DNA of 64,000 bases from Calocera cornea HHB12733. Its lineage: Eukaryota > Basidiomycota > Dacrymycetes > Dacrymycetales > Dacrymycetaceae. The notes under the pieces were generated by a model. It was given only the letters and a program-made list of their open reading frames with translations. It made no database searches and was not told the DNA's origin. Positions within the stretch are counted from its first letter, which is position 1. Each line of letters begins with the position of its first letter. Shown here in pieces: positions 41,012 through 53,257 of this stretch. Made by a program: the position numbers and the translations under genes. The DNA lies in the NCBI GenBank assembly GCA_001632435.1, contig KV423932.1:186001-250000 (forward strand). The letters are read 5' to 3'.

Positions 41012-43249
41012 ATGAGCGTCGAACAGCAACCTGTCTCGCGAACAATATCTGCTCTTGAACGCCATGCAAAAGGCGTGTCAGACGACGATGTCGAACGACA
41101 CCGACCGAGGCTGAAAGGATTGACGCTGCATGTGGTCCTGGCGTTTTGCGCCGGTGCCGGGTTCACGCTCTTCGGATATGACCAGGGTGTCATGTCCGCG
41201 CTGATCACTGCCAACCAGTTCGACGCTATATTCCCGGAGACGGTATCCCCGGTATGTATGCGTGTTGCGGTTGGTAGTCGCACACGCTCACATTGCAGCA
41301 GATCAACAACCCTACAGGTCAGGCAGCGACCCTCCAGTCGCTCCTGTTAGCCATCTATGAGGTCGGGTGCCTTATCGGCGCCCTGTCTAACGTGCGTTAA
41401 GTTGCGGTACTTCCTTTGTCAGCGATTAACAGGCTGTACAGTTGTGGATTGGTGACAGACTTGGCCGGCGTAAAACAATCGTCCTGGGCGGATGTATCAT
41501 GATTGTCGGCGCGACGCTACAAACGACTGCGTTCTCGTATGCCCATATGCTCGTTGGGCGGATCATCACGGGAATGGGGAATGGACTGAATGTACGAATC
41601 TCCATGGTGTTGTGCGATTGATTTTGATGGCCTGTACAGACGTCAACGGTGCCGTCGTATCATGCAGAGTGCGCAATGGACACTGTCTCTGGCATACTTC
41701 GATTGACATCCGCCTAGATGTGCATCAGCAGAGCGACGAGGATCCATGATCATGGTGGAAGGCAGCCTCATCATATTTGGTCTCATGATTTCGTATGTCT
41801 GTTTGTGTTCCACCCATGCATCCTAACAATAGTTCAGATACGTTCGTGCATGTGACTTTGTCCCGGTCCATTGGCTGACTAGGCGTGTCAGTGGGTGGAT
41901 TTTGCATTGTACTGGGCCACCGGTTCCCAAGCCCAGTGGAGAGTACCTGTAGCGTTCCAGGTATGCCAACGGATTATAATGCTCAAGCGGCCCTATTAAG
42001 GTACGACAGATCGTCATTGCCATTCTGATGATGTGTGGTATTCCCTTTGTAAGTGTCGTTCGCATGGTTGGTATATCGTCTCAATGTCCGATAGCTTCCC
42101 GAATCTCCTCGCTGGCTTGTGAAGCACGGACGCAACGCAGAAGCGCTCGCGGTCATATCCGCCCTCGAAGACACAGACCATCACAACATGCGCGTCATGC
42201 AGACATATGCTGGGATATGCGAGGCGGTCGAGGCCGAATCCGAGGGATCGAGCAAGGAGAAGCTGGGTCGACTGCTGCATGGCGGTCCAACGCAGAACTT
42301 CAGACGAACTGCGCTGGGAGTCGTGAACCAGTGCTTCCAGCAGATCACGGGAGTCAATCTAATCATGTACGTTCTTCCCTGCCTCTTCATCTATGATACT
42401 AATGGAATGTGCTCCATAGCTACTATGCGACGTTGTTGTTTCAACGTCTCGGGCTGAACGATGTGAACTCTCGCATTGTGGCTGCATGCAGTGGTACTGA
42501 GTACTGGCTCGCATCACTGATTCCCATCTTCATCATCGAACGGTCTGTCCCGGCCGTGCCTGTCTGATGATCTGCTAAACGCATGTATCAGGGTCGGCAG
42601 GCGGAGGCTCATGCTGTTCGGTGCTACCGGCATGTGCATCACCATGGTCCTCCTCGCTATACTGGGCAGCCTCGACACACCGGCAGCGCAAATCGTGTCG
42701 ACTGTTCTGCTTTTCGTGTACAACTCATTCTTTGCCATCGGCTGGCTCGGCATGACCTGGCTCTACCCTGCTGAGATCGTCGGCATCTCAATTCGCGCCC
42801 CGGCAAACGCGTTGAGCACTGCGAGTAACTGGACTTTCAACTGTGAGCCTCTCATTGCCTCGCCTCATACCCAGACTGAATCAATCGACAGTCATGGTGG
42901 TGATGGTTACTGGCCCCTCCTTTGCCAACATCCAATGGAGGACATACATCGTCTTTGCAGCGCTTAATGCCTTCATCATCCCATGCGTATACTGTTGGTC
43001 CGCAGTCCACAAACAGGCCGAAACAAGCTGACATCAAAAATAGTCTTCTTTCCCGAGACCGTGGGCCGCTCGCTCGAGGATATGGACATCATCTTTGCGG
43101 TCGCTTATGCAGAGGGTGTGTCGCCCGTGTGGGTTTCGCTAAGGAAAGACCTGCCGATTGCAGGTTCGCCCGAGGCCGACGAGGTGTTAGGTCTTAAGAA
43201 GCGCGAAAGAAGTACGGATGTGAAGGAGGACCGAGCCAAGGAACGCTAG
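41012..43249 (+). CDS. MFS sugar transporter, copy 1
   Basis: Thirteen exons: 41012-41251, 41299-41391, 41442-41591, 41640-41668, 41718-41792, 41838-41841, 41892-41960, 42010-42048, 42095-42366, 42420-42542, 42592-42842, 42892-42993, 43044-43249; 550 aa. Twelve-helix hexose/pentose transporter of the sugar-porter family: GFTLFGYDQGVMSALITANQ, WIGDRLGRRKTIVLGG, GRIITGMGNGLN, LPESPRWLVKHGRNAEAL, VVNQCFQQITGVNLI, VGRRRLMLFG and FFPETVGRSLEDMD. All signatures (GRR, PESPR, PETxG) are present. A 4-nt exon (41838-41841, ATAC) is needed to encode the Tyr in MISYWVDF. Together with copy 2 it forms a tandem pair of equal protein length. Confidence 0.92.
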
Positions 43250-43868
43250 AGACCCTAGATGTAAGACAGGGCTGTCCCCTAGTTTCTATAACTGATGCCG
43301 GATGGTCGGAGCGCCGAACACAATGCTACGTATAGAAGAGTACTCGGAAGTGTGAAAGCATAGTGTGTGCCCAAAATGGTAGAGGCGATGAGGCACACCC
43401 ACGTGAAGTTCATCGGGCGCCAAAGGAGCGGCAAGCAACCCTGAAATACTTCGTCCGGATCTTGTGCTCGCTCGACGATGTAAATGCTACACTATGTCAC
43501 TCTAACCACACGCTGCCTTAATGGAGTAAACAAATGCCTTACACCATGATCTTGCCGACGGTTCTTGGGCACCAGAGCAGCGGTATGCTTCGCCAGAGTG
43601 GAGGAGCCGAGCCTTTTGACGTCAGAAGCATCAAGGACTCACTGCAAGCCGAATCTGGTCGTGAGATGCCGCTGGACGTCTTCTTCGCGCCGGCTTTCAA
43701 GTCTGAAGCATGCTCTCACTGATACAGCTGCCAACTTCGCGAAACAGCGCATCATGCTGCAGCGCCGGCGAGGGCATATAAACCTCCAGCGTTCAGCATG
43801 CAGCGCCGATATCCCCGCATCCCCACATCCCGCCTAGAGCTGGCTGAACATTACGACTAGCTGGCAGA
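43250..43868. other. Intergenic between the two transporters
   Basis: About 620 bp, no gene. A short frame at 43534 has no supporting feature. Promoter of copy 2 with gcatataaacc (TATA) at about 43775. Confidence 0.45.
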
Positions 43869-45972
43869 ATGGAGAAGCAACCTATCACACGAACTGTGTC
43901 TGCCATGCAGAGGTACTCAAAGGAGATCTCGGATGGAGAGATTGAGAAGAATATGCCTAAGATCAAGGGCTGGAAACTGCACGCGTTGCTGACGTTCTGC
44001 GCTGGGGCAGGATTCACGCTGTTCGGGTATGACCAAGGTGTCATGTCCGCCCTAATCACCGCCAATCAGTTTGAAGCAATATTCCCCGAAACTGTTTCTC
44101 CGGTAAGCTGCCGTGCTGGTCGACGGGGTGCATCTAACAGGTAGCTCACAGCCGAATGCACCGACAAGCAACGCCGCTACGCTCCAGTCCCTCCTGTTAG
44201 CCATCTACGAGATCGGTTGTCTGATCGGGGCATTATCCAACGTAAACATTTCATTTGAACACAAGTGCAAATACTAATAGCACACGCAGTTATGGATCGG
44301 CGACAAGCTCGGTCGGCGAAAGACCATCCTCCTCGGCGGTTGCATCATGATCATTGGCGCGATTCTGCAGACCACTGCGTTCAGCTATCCGCACATGATT
44401 GTTGCGCGTATAATTACCGGGATGGGTAACGGGCTCAATGTAAGCGGTCTCACTCGCAGAGCGGGACTGGACGTGCAATTGACAGCCGCGTAGACCTCCA
44501 CCGTTCCGTCATACCATGCAGAATGTGCCTCACCAGACCGGAGAGGCCCCATGATCATGATTGAGGGCACTCTCATCATATTTGGACTTATGATCTCGTA
44601 CGATCTGCTCTGATTCATATTTTCAAACAGATCAACTCACGATATTCATAGATATGTATGCTGTGTACAAGGACCGATAGGCGTTTGCTGACGGTTCGCA
44701 GTGGCTGGACTTTGCTTGTTACTGGGCAACAGGATCACAAGTCCAATGGCGCTTCCCGGTCGCTTTCCAAATCCTGATCGCAGTCGCTATGATGGTTGGT
44801 ATACCATTCGTGAGCACTGCCCCATGCAATCGTCCACACTTATACTAATGACCATCCAGCTCCCTGAATCTCCCCGCTGGCTCGTCAAGCACGGCCGAAA
44901 CGCCGAGGCGCTCGCGGTGATCACCGCACTCGAAAATACGGACCGGAACGACCATCGCGTGCTGCAGACCTACGCCGGGATCTGCGAAGCGATCGAGGCC
45001 GAGGCCGAGGGCGGCTCGGGCAAAGAGCAGCTCTCGGAGATCTTCCATGGCGGGCCGCAACAGAACTTCCGGCGGGTCTGCCTGGGCGTCGTCAACCAGT
45101 GCTTCCAGCAGATCTCGGGCATCAACCTCATCACGTACTATGCGACGCTGCTCTTCCAACGCCTGGGACTGAACGACGTCAACTCGAGGATCATTGCAGC
45201 GTGCAATGGGACGGAGTACTTCTTCGCCTCGCTGATCGCGATATTCATCATTGAGCGCGTGGGGAGGAGGAGGCTTATGCTATTCGGTGCGGTGGGACAG
45301 AGCATTACGATGGTCTTGCTGGCGATATTGGGGTCGATCGACAACCCCGCGACGCAGATCGTCTCGGCGGTGCTGCTCTTCGTGTTCAACTCCATCTTCG
45401 CGGTCGGATGGCTCGGTATGACGTGGTTGTATCCTGCTGAGGTGCATACATCTCTTTATCGTTGGGTGCGTAGCTGATCATAGGAATGCAGATCGTCGGC
45501 CTCCGCATTCGTGCTCCAGCCAACGCGCTCAGTACGGCCAGTAACTGGATATTCAACTGTGATTCTCTTCAGTTCTCACCGCTCCACGTACTGACGATGC
45601 GCACAGTCATGGTAGTGATGGTGACCGGCCCCTCGTTCGCCAACATCTCCTGGCGCACGTACATCGTCTTCGCGGCCCTGAACGCGTTCATCGTTCCCTG
45701 CGTCTACTGTATGCCCCGTATCATCTTTTCCCAGCCCTGTTGACTGACAGACGCGCACAGTCTACTTCCCCGAAACGGCTGGCCGCTCCCTAGAAGACAT
45801 GGACATCATCTTCGCTGTGGCCTACGCGGAGAACATCTCCCCCGTGACGGTGTCGCTGCGGAAGGACCTGCCCGTGGCCGGGTCAGCGGAGGCGGACGAG
45901 GTGCTGGGGTTGAAGAGGAAGGAGAGAGGGAGGGAGGGGACGATTAAGGAGGAGGTGGGGAAGACACAGTAG
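43869..45972 (+). CDS. MFS sugar transporter, copy 2
   Basis: Ten exons: 43869-44102, 44152-44241, 44290-44439, 44494-44597, 44652-44655, 44702-44809, 44860-45441, 45492-45558, 45607-45708, 45761-45972; 550 aa. Same signatures as copy 1: GFTLFGYDQGVMSALITANQ, WIGDKLGRRKTILLGG, LPESPRWLVKHGRNAEAL, VVNQCFQQISGINLI, IIERVGRRRLMLFGAV and YFPETAGRSLEDMD. It lacks four of the introns of copy 1 (within ECAS, at FQ|I, in the long central block twice) and has one intron of its own after YPAE, but keeps the 4-nt micro-exon (44652-44655, ATAT). The cytosolic C-terminus is charged (KRKERGREGTIKEE). A second partial copy of its last exon lies inverted at about 48830-48995. Confidence 0.93.
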
Positions 45973-46440
45973 ATAATGAGATAGGATAGCAGCCGGTGCT
46001 GCGTGTATTCCCAAATGGGAGCGTTGCAGGCTAGAGATCGAAGGTTGGGCTGCCAGTGTGCTTTGCGGCTGTACATGACATCTGTGTGATGTAAAGCCAA
46101 AAGAAGAGCGTCGATTTGTTGGTGGTGGTTGTTGGGTGGAGTTGTGGTGTTGGTAGGTTGTCGATTATTTCTCTTGAGGGTTGGCCACCGCCCACTTACA
46201 TCCAATCCACCTGGGCCGTCTGCCCGCGGTGGGATAAAGTTCCCAAGTGATCGATCATTCCAGCCCGCTCCGGGTATCCATCCGTCGTTCTCTTGAAGGA
46301 CGCCCCAAATTACCAGGCGTATTAACCACTGAGCCATTGACGGTGTGGATATTCAAACCTATAATAATGTCAGCCCTCATAGCTACTACATCCACCGCAC
46401 CGTCCCCAGCACTCGCAATATTCAAATCACACAATCACTC
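45801..46440. repeat. Inverted repeat, left copy (transporter 3' end plus flank)
   Basis: The last coding part of transporter copy 2 and its downstream flank reappear in inverted orientation at 48603-48996, shortened by internal deletions. Shared landmarks are the coding stretch for FAVAYAENISPVTVSLRKD, the segment around TGGCTCAGTGGTTAA / TGGTTCAACAGTTAC, and gatttgaatattgcgagtgc. Confidence 0.7.
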
Positions 46441-46781
46441 GACATAGCGATATGAATCCATCTGCATTTCCTCTTTTCACCGTATTATAATCAAAGTAGT
46501 CCGCAGCCTCGGCAATTCCCTCTCGTTCCAAGCGCTCCTGTGCCTGCCTCATGTGAACCTGCCGTTGCGGTGCGCATCATCCGGCTAGCCTACCCTTGGC
46601 CCACATTTCCACACTCATCGGCACTGCTCCAGTAATTGTAGCTATATCTATCATCCTTCCCCTTCCTCGTCAACGACGACCACAATACCCAGCGAGCGAA
46701 CGTTCAGCACACGGCCTGCCGTCGTCCGCTCCCGTCGTACACAAGCCAATCAGCACGCTGCTCCCCCTTTCCGCCACGTCG
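45973..46781. other. Intergenic; left arm of the repeat framing the F-box gene
   Basis: Contains a tRNA-like A-box segment on the minus strand near 46296-46340 (TGGCTCAGTGGTTAA) and a block (46371-46440) that recurs inverted at 48605-48690. No gene supported. The F-box frame stays open upstream to about 46596 but without an ATG. Confidence 0.5.
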
Positions 46782-48345
46782 ATGGCCCCCAGCGGGGCCC
46801 CACCTACCCTCCCTCCGCTCACAGTCTCAAAGCGCACCGCGAACGTCTCGCTCGAGTACATCATCACCCTGCAGTCGTCCATCCACGCGCTCGAGGCGCA
46901 GATCGCCGCCCTGGCGCTGCAGCGCGAGGGGCTGGGCGCGCAGCTGCACCTCGCGCAAACGCGGTACGCGCCCGTCGGCCGCCTGCCCAACGAGCTCCTC
47001 GCCACCATCTTCGGATACGCAGTCGGCGCCGGCAAGGGCAGCAGCGAGACGCTGTCCGCGCTCGTGCGCGTGTGCAGGCACTTCCGGAAGGTCGCCCTCG
47101 GCACGCCCTTCCTCTGGACGACGGTGCTGATCGACGCGGACTGCAACTGGGACCACGTCCGGTTGCACTTCTCGCTCTCGAACGGCCTACCTCTCGACGT
47201 CTCCATCCACTTCGACGACTTCCCCCGGTCCATCCCGCGCGATGCGATAGGCGAGGCCCTGCTGGACGCGATGGAGGTGCTGCAACCGGCGATCCCGCGA
47301 ATACGCACCTTCAGGCTGTACGTCCTCACGGAGGCTCTCGCATACGCTGCCCTCCTGCGCTGCCGCATACCGGCCCCGCTGCTCGAACGGTTTACCGTGC
47401 GCGTCTCGGAGGAGCGATGCGACATAGGCGATGTGCCGCCACTCTTCCGGCCGTTTGGGGGCCACACACCGCGCCTCGCCGCGCTCACCCTCCAGAGCAT
47501 CCGGTTTGGCGGCGCTCTCCCCGTGACGGACACGCTGCGCACGTTCTCAATCTCCGGGTACGCATCGAACGAGGGTGTCCCCACCTCCGTCCTCCTCGCC
47601 GTCCTCCGTGCATGCCGGAAGCTCGAGCTGATCCGCCTGGAGAACATGGGCGACCTGCGGGACCGGCCAGTGAGCGCGAGCTCCATCCTCCTCCCCAAGC
47701 TGAACCGGCTCGTCCTCGCCTCTTGCGGCATCCATCGTGCGCAGTACCTCCTCCGCGTCCTCATCATGCCACGGTTGGACAGGCTCGAGTTGGATAATTT
47801 GGGCGAGATCACGCATTTGTTGAGGGACTTTGATTTGAGGGCGGAGCAGTTGCCCCTCAGGCACGTCAGGATCGAGACGTGCTTGTTTAATGAGCTCAGG
47901 CTCATGCATCTGTTCATGAAGTGGCAGGGAATTGTACGCCCTATCCTCCCCCCTCCCTCTTATATGCAGGCGATTGACGGTGGAATAGGAGACAGTGGAG
48001 CTGGTCGACTGCGAGGATGTATCGGACAACCTTCTACGTGGATTGTCAGAGCCACCAGGGTCGGAGAAGTGGATCCTCCCGCATCTTAAGTGAGCCCACC
48101 CGCTCATCCCATCTCATCGCTTCATACAGTATCTGACCGCTCCGTCCAGGCACATGTCCCTGGAAGCCTGCTCGAGCATACACGACGCCGACCTGGTCCG
48201 ATTCGTCTCCTCCCGCGTGCAGGTCACGGACACGAACGACGATGCGGTGCGACCATTCCGCCTGGAGAGCCTGGGGGTGTCCAAGCTCTCGCTGAGTAGG
48301 ATAACGATGACGTGGCTGGCGAGCAAGGTTCTCATTGCTGGATGA
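46782..48345 (+). CDS. F-box protein with N-terminal coiled coil and leucine-rich region
   Basis: Three exons, 46782-47933, 47989-48089, 48150-48345; 482 aa. After about 25 residues comes a coiled coil (TLQSSIHALEAQIAALALQR), then an F-box core (VGRLPNELLATIFGYAVG ... LSALVRVCRHFRKVALGTPF, LWTTVLID). The rest has irregular LRR-like strands (RLAALTLQSIRF, KLNRLVLASCGIH, RLDRLELDNLGEI, HMSLEACSSI). This layout, coiled coil plus LPxELLxxIF plus degenerate LRRs, is the expanded mushroom F-box family that supplies substrate adaptors for SCF ubiquitin ligases. Substrate cannot be predicted. The gene is framed by an inverted duplication, so it may sit in a mobile or rearranged segment. Confidence 0.88.
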
Positions 48346-49254
48346 TGAGCGACGAGACGATGGAGGTGGCACACGGTATGCCCTGGTTTCGGATCTACTC
48401 TGCATATACCTGCATTCTACTGATATCCACGATTGTACTGTTGCAATGTATTCGTCTGTATTTGTATCAAACCGTGTTGTGAAAGACTCCCCACTTCCTG
48501 GTCACTTACCTCCCAAACACTTGGAACGAAAGGGAATCATTGCCGCTGCGGATTAGCTTGATAGTGCTCCTTTAATAGGTGTAAAGAGGAAATTTAGGTG
48601 ATTTAATATTGCTGTGTGATTTGAATATTGCGAGTGCTGGGCTGAAAGAGAGAGGGTGCGGTGGATGTAGAGATGTGGGCTAAAAGAGCATAAGTGAATG
48701 TCCACCCCACCAATGGTTCAACAGTTACAGTAAGTCGCCCAGTAATTTTGGGCGTCTTCTGACAGCGGCAGAGCACGGAGCTCAACCCTGCAACGTCTCC
48801 CATTTGTGACTACATGCCACTATCCCATCTCCACATCTATTGCGTCTTTCCCACCTCCTCCTTGATCGTTCCCTCCCTCCCCATCTCCTTCCTCTTCAAC
48901 CCCAAACCCTCCCGCCGACCCGGCCACGGGCGGGTCCTTCCTCAGCGACACCGTCACGGGGGAGATGTTCTCCGCGTAGGCCACAGCGAAGATGCACTTG
49001 TGTCTATGTCTCAGTCCCACGCCAAGCCAAGACAGGGATCCCCATTTTGACTTGCAGGCTACCATCAACGACGATTGTACGAGGGTGACTCCTCCGAACC
49101 TGAGACCCTTCTCGTGACTGTGCCATGAAAGTGAAGCCTGTCGTGTTATGGGAGTGCGGACAGGGAGGCAACGTGCCTTGCAGAACCTATAAATATGGTC
49201 TGATCTGACAAGACGAAACCCACCAGCGCCTCGCTGCTCCTCCAGTACCGCACC
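48346..49254. other. Intergenic; right arm of the repeat and promoter of the glyoxalase-like gene
   Basis: 48603-48996 is the right copy of the inverted repeat. The rest shows no gene. A TATA box (CTATAAATA, about 49188-49196) precedes the next gene by about 60 bp. Confidence 0.5.
48603..48996 (-). pseudogene. Inverted fragment of the transporter C-terminus and flank
   Basis: On the minus strand, 48996-48830 encodes FAVAYAENISPVTVSLRKDP, VAGSAGG and then acidic residues, nearly identical to the end of sugar transporter copy 2 (VAGSAEADEVLGLKRKE) but with a small deletion that shifts the frame. No upstream exons are present. It continues into the duplicated 3' flank. Confidence 0.75.
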
Positions 49255-49736
49255 ATGTCCGCGGAGCCGACCTTCCTCGTCTACCTGCCCGTGACGGACG
49301 TCGAGGCTTCCATCAAGTGGTACACGACCGCCCTCGGGTTCAAGCTGAACGAAAAGACGCACTACGCGGGGCAGTACGCGCACATCTACCTCGGCGGGCC
49401 GTCGGCCAAGGAGAGCAAGGCCCAGCTGATGATACGCAAGTACCCCGCGCCATACAAGCAGGAGAAGGAGGGAACCAAGCCGCCCGTTTATGATCTGATG
49501 TGGGATGTGACGGAGCAGGGCAAGGGGAAGGAAGTGGTGGATGAGTGGCTTGAGAAGGTCAAGAAGACCGGCGTTGAGGTTGGGCTCGTGGAGCCTGGTG
49601 CAGAGGACAAGGAGTGGGGTACGAGGCAGTTCGAACTGAGGGATCCTGATGGTAAGGGAGCGCTTCCTTGCTTATTGATCTTGGGTCACTGACGAGGGTA
49701 TTAGGCCATGAGGTCACCTTCTTCACCTATCTCTGA
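49255..49736 (+). CDS. Glyoxalase/bleomycin-resistance (VOC) fold protein
   Basis: Two exons, 49255-49651 and 49705-49736; 142 aa, the length of a single VOC module pair. It begins TFLVYLPVTDVEASIKWYTT, ALGFKLNEKTHY, a typical beta-alpha-beta start, and ends QFELRDPDGHEVTFFTYL, where the Glu of 'GHEV' is the usual metal ligand position. The reaction cannot be inferred: the superfamily holds glyoxalases, dioxygenases and binding proteins. It stands alone, head-on toward the KGD1 gene. Confidence 0.85.
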
Positions 49737-49992
49737 CCGCCCAAGTTTTGTGCTCACGTAGTATGCTACTAGCGATTCTCCGACCGTATCGCTGTTCAAT
49801 CAATGTTCACAAGTGCCGTTCTTGCCGCTCGATTGCCACGATAGTTCGTCTGGAACCGTGAAGACAGCGCGGTCTGAAGCCACTCTTGAGTCCTTCAATT
49901 CGTAATGCCGTATATTGCACATTTCGTGGCATACAACAGATTGCAATATATGAAGAGAAATGGATCTCGAGTAAGTTACTCTTACAGACTGT

Positions 49993-52900
49993 TCAATGCT
50001 TTTCCTCCCTCGGTCCGAAAGCTTGGTTAAGAAGTTCCTCAGTCTCTCTCTTATGGACAGCCTAAGGATACCACAGTGAGAATCGAGTCAAAATGCTCGT
50101 AAAGAATGGGAAGCTCACCTTGCTGCCCGTCGCGATGGAGGAATACGGTGGGCGGCCGCCGTACTTGATCGGCTTGCCCTTATGATGCTCTGACTGTTTG
50201 CCGGCCGTCCGGAGGCGCGGTGCCACATAGGTGAACGCCCCATTATTAAACGGCTCCTCTTGGAGCCACTGCAGTTCGGAATTCGGATACTTATCCAGGT
50301 GAGGAGTCAGCTAAACAAACGGCTATCAGTCATCACCCATGCGTTTGGCATTTGGCAACTTACCAGATCGTAAGGGAAAGGCGATATCTGCTCGACTCGG
50401 CTGATGGCGACATCCCTGATGCCACGATCCTCCCTCTCCTTCAGCAGCTGATAGTAGATCTGACCCGTGCACAAGATGTGCTTCTTGATTTCTTCCGGCG
50501 GCACGAGGCTCTCGGGGTGAGGATCGGGGATGTACCGCTGGAACTGAGTGCCAGGGGACATATCCTCCAGTTTCGACCGAGCCATTGGGTGACGAAGTAG
50601 TGACTTGGAGAAGAGTAAGATGAGCGGCTTGCGGAAGTCGCGGTGAATCTGGCGGCGGAGGACGTGGAATAAGTTGGCGGGGGTCGAGGGGTACACGATT
50701 TGCATGTTGCTGTCTTGATGCTGCCTAGACAGTTTCTCTTCTGACGGGTAGATGTTGGGATTGTCGTCGCACAACTGCAGGAAACGTTCCAGGCGAGCGC
50801 TAGAATGCTCCGGCCCCTGTCCGTCGAAACCGTGGGGCAAGCTCATGACGAGACCTGTGCGCTGGGCCCACTTGCGTTCCCCTGCGGCGATGTACTGATC
50901 GATGATGATCTGAGCACCGTTTGCAAAGTCACCGAACTGCGCCTCCCAAATAGACAACTCAGAGGGAGAAACAAGAGAGTATCCAAGTTCGAAGCCGAGA
51001 GCACCGTACTCGGACAAGCTGGAGTTGGCGACAACAAACGCGGCCTGGTCACCGCCGAGGTTGTTCAGCGGAACATACTGTCGCTCCGTCTCTTGGTCGT
51101 GGACGACTGCATGCCTCTGCGAGAAAGTGCCGCGTTCGACATCCTGCCCAGTTAGGCGAACATGGATCTTCTCGAGCGCGAGAGAGCCAAAGGCGAGAGC
51201 TTCAGCAGTCGGCCAGTCGATACCTTCACCCGCCTCGATCGCCTTGCCTCGGTTGACGAGGATACGGGCAAGATTGCGGTGGGGCGTGAAACCCTCGGGC
51301 CACGAGGAGATGACCTTCCCGATATGCTTGAGCATGCTTTCCTCGACCCCGGTCTCATGCTGAGGCAGGTTCTTCTCCGCGAGCTCCTTGGGAGACGGGA
51401 AGCCCTGCCAGGGCGAGGAGAGCCACTCGCGCGAGGTCGGCTTGTACGTCTCGCTCTGCGCGGCGCCCTTCTCGAGCATGCCCCACACCCACTTCTTGTG
51501 CTCCTCGATGTCCTTCTCCGCAAAGCTTTTGTTGTCGATCAGCTCCTTGGTGTACTGCGTCAGGCACGTCGGCTGCTTCTCGATCGCTCGGTACATCCTG
51601 GGCTGCGTGAAACTCGGCTGGTCCGTCTCGTTGTGCCCGTAGCGGCGATAGCAAACCAGGTCGATGACGACGTCCTTCTTCCACTTTGCGCGCCAATCAG
51701 CCGCGAGATGGGCGATGAAGTTGACCGCCTCGACGTTATCCGCATTCACGTGGAAGATCGGGGCGTCAATCGACTTGGCGATATCAGAGGAGTACGGCGT
51801 GGATCGCGAGAAACGCGGGTCAGTCGTGAATCCGATCTGGTTGTTGACGATCAGGTGGATCGTCCCGCCCGTGCTGAAGTTCGGGAGATCGTGGAAACCA
51901 ATCGTCTCGTACACGACGCCCTGGCCCGCAAACGCAGCATCACCATGCATCAGGACGCCCATGGCCGTCTCATGCGCGTGCTCATCGTTGGCCAGGTGCT
52001 GCAGTGCACGGGCTTTGCCGAGCACGATGGGATCCTCGGACTCGAGATGCGATGGATTGGCGACAAGCGAAAGTGAGACCTTCTTCCCCGACGGCGTGGG
52101 CCGGACATAGTTCGCACCAAGATGGTACTTGACGTCTCCGCCGGCCGAGTCATCGGCCGATACGTCGCCGGAGAACTCGTGCAGGATCGCCTCGATCGGC
52201 TTGCGGATGACGTTCGCCAGAACGTTCAGCCGACCGCGATGCGGCATGCCGATGACCACATCCCTCACGCCGTGCTCGACGGAGCGGTCGACGAGCGCCT
52301 TCATCCCCGGGATGAGCGCCTCGCAGCCCTCGAGGCCGAAGCGCTTCTCGTTCGGGTACTTGGACGCCATGAACTTCTCGAACGACTCTGACCAGATCAG
52401 CCGATCCAGGATCATCCGCTTCTCGTCGGTTGTATAGTCCCATTGCTTGGGTCGCTCGATCCGCTCCCGGATCCAGTCGCATTCTTCTTTCGACGGGATG
52501 TGTACGTACTGGAAGCCGATGGACCCGCCTTTAAAAGTATTAGCATCTGCGCCGCACGCCCAAGCAGGGACAGCGCATACAGTAAATCTCCTTCAACGTA
52601 TCAATAATCTCCCGGATGGTCATCGTATTCCTTCCCCCAGTTGCGAACCGCGGCAGCAGACTGGAGCCCAGGTGGATCTCCCGGTCCAGGTCGCTGTCGT
52701 TCCACCCGTAGTGCTCGATCGTCAGCTCGGCGGGCACACCTCCCTCCAGGTCCGCATCGTTGATCCCGAGCGGGTCGAGGTCGGCGATATGGTGCCCGCG
52801 CACTTGGTAGGCACGGACGAGCAGTTGGACCTGCATATATGCGTGAGCCGGAGCGTGCATGCGGCAAGCACATGGGGGGCACCTTGAGATGGTCCGACAC

Positions 52901-53257
52901 CTCCGTTCCTCCCGAAAAGTGCAGGCTCGGCATCCCCCCCAGAAGGGGCATCCCCTGCGGCTCGTTCTCCCCCTCGCCTTCATCAGGAAGAGAGCCCTTC
53001 GAGGAGCCCCGGGCGGCGGCCGAGCCCTCCTTCATGCCGGTGAAGTAAACGTCCCACGCATGGTGGACGGACTTGGGGTCCTCCTTCCACCGCTGGTACG
53101 TCTCGTGTACGTAGTAGGCGTTGTCGCCCTGGGAGAGGAGTTCGGTGGTGCTCGAGGAGGAGGGCGTCGCTAGGGCGCGCGCATGCCGGAGGGCGGAGGA
53201 CGGGCCGGCATGAGGCAGGCGGCGGAGGGCGCGCCGTGGGCGGAGGCGGGAGAACAT
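49993..53257 (-). CDS. KGD1: 2-oxoglutarate dehydrogenase E1 component
   Basis: Five exons, 53257-52883, 52830-52581, 52528-50364, 50310-50119, 50061-49993; 1016 aa (yeast Kgd1 1014). It starts with an Arg-rich mitochondrial presequence ([18 protein letters not shown]). The order is [20 protein letters not shown] (N-terminal E2-binding helix), [75 protein letters not shown] and [15 protein letters not shown] (thiamine diphosphate and Mg binding, GD...NN), [18 protein letters not shown], and the C-terminal [41 protein letters not shown]. It is the decarboxylating subunit of the TCA-cycle complex. The main exon is 2.2 kb, unusually long for this region. Confidence 0.97.

Noticed and set aside
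50805..52437. Plus-strand frames opposite KGD1
   Set aside because: Shadow frames of a conserved 1016-aa enzyme; no independent support.
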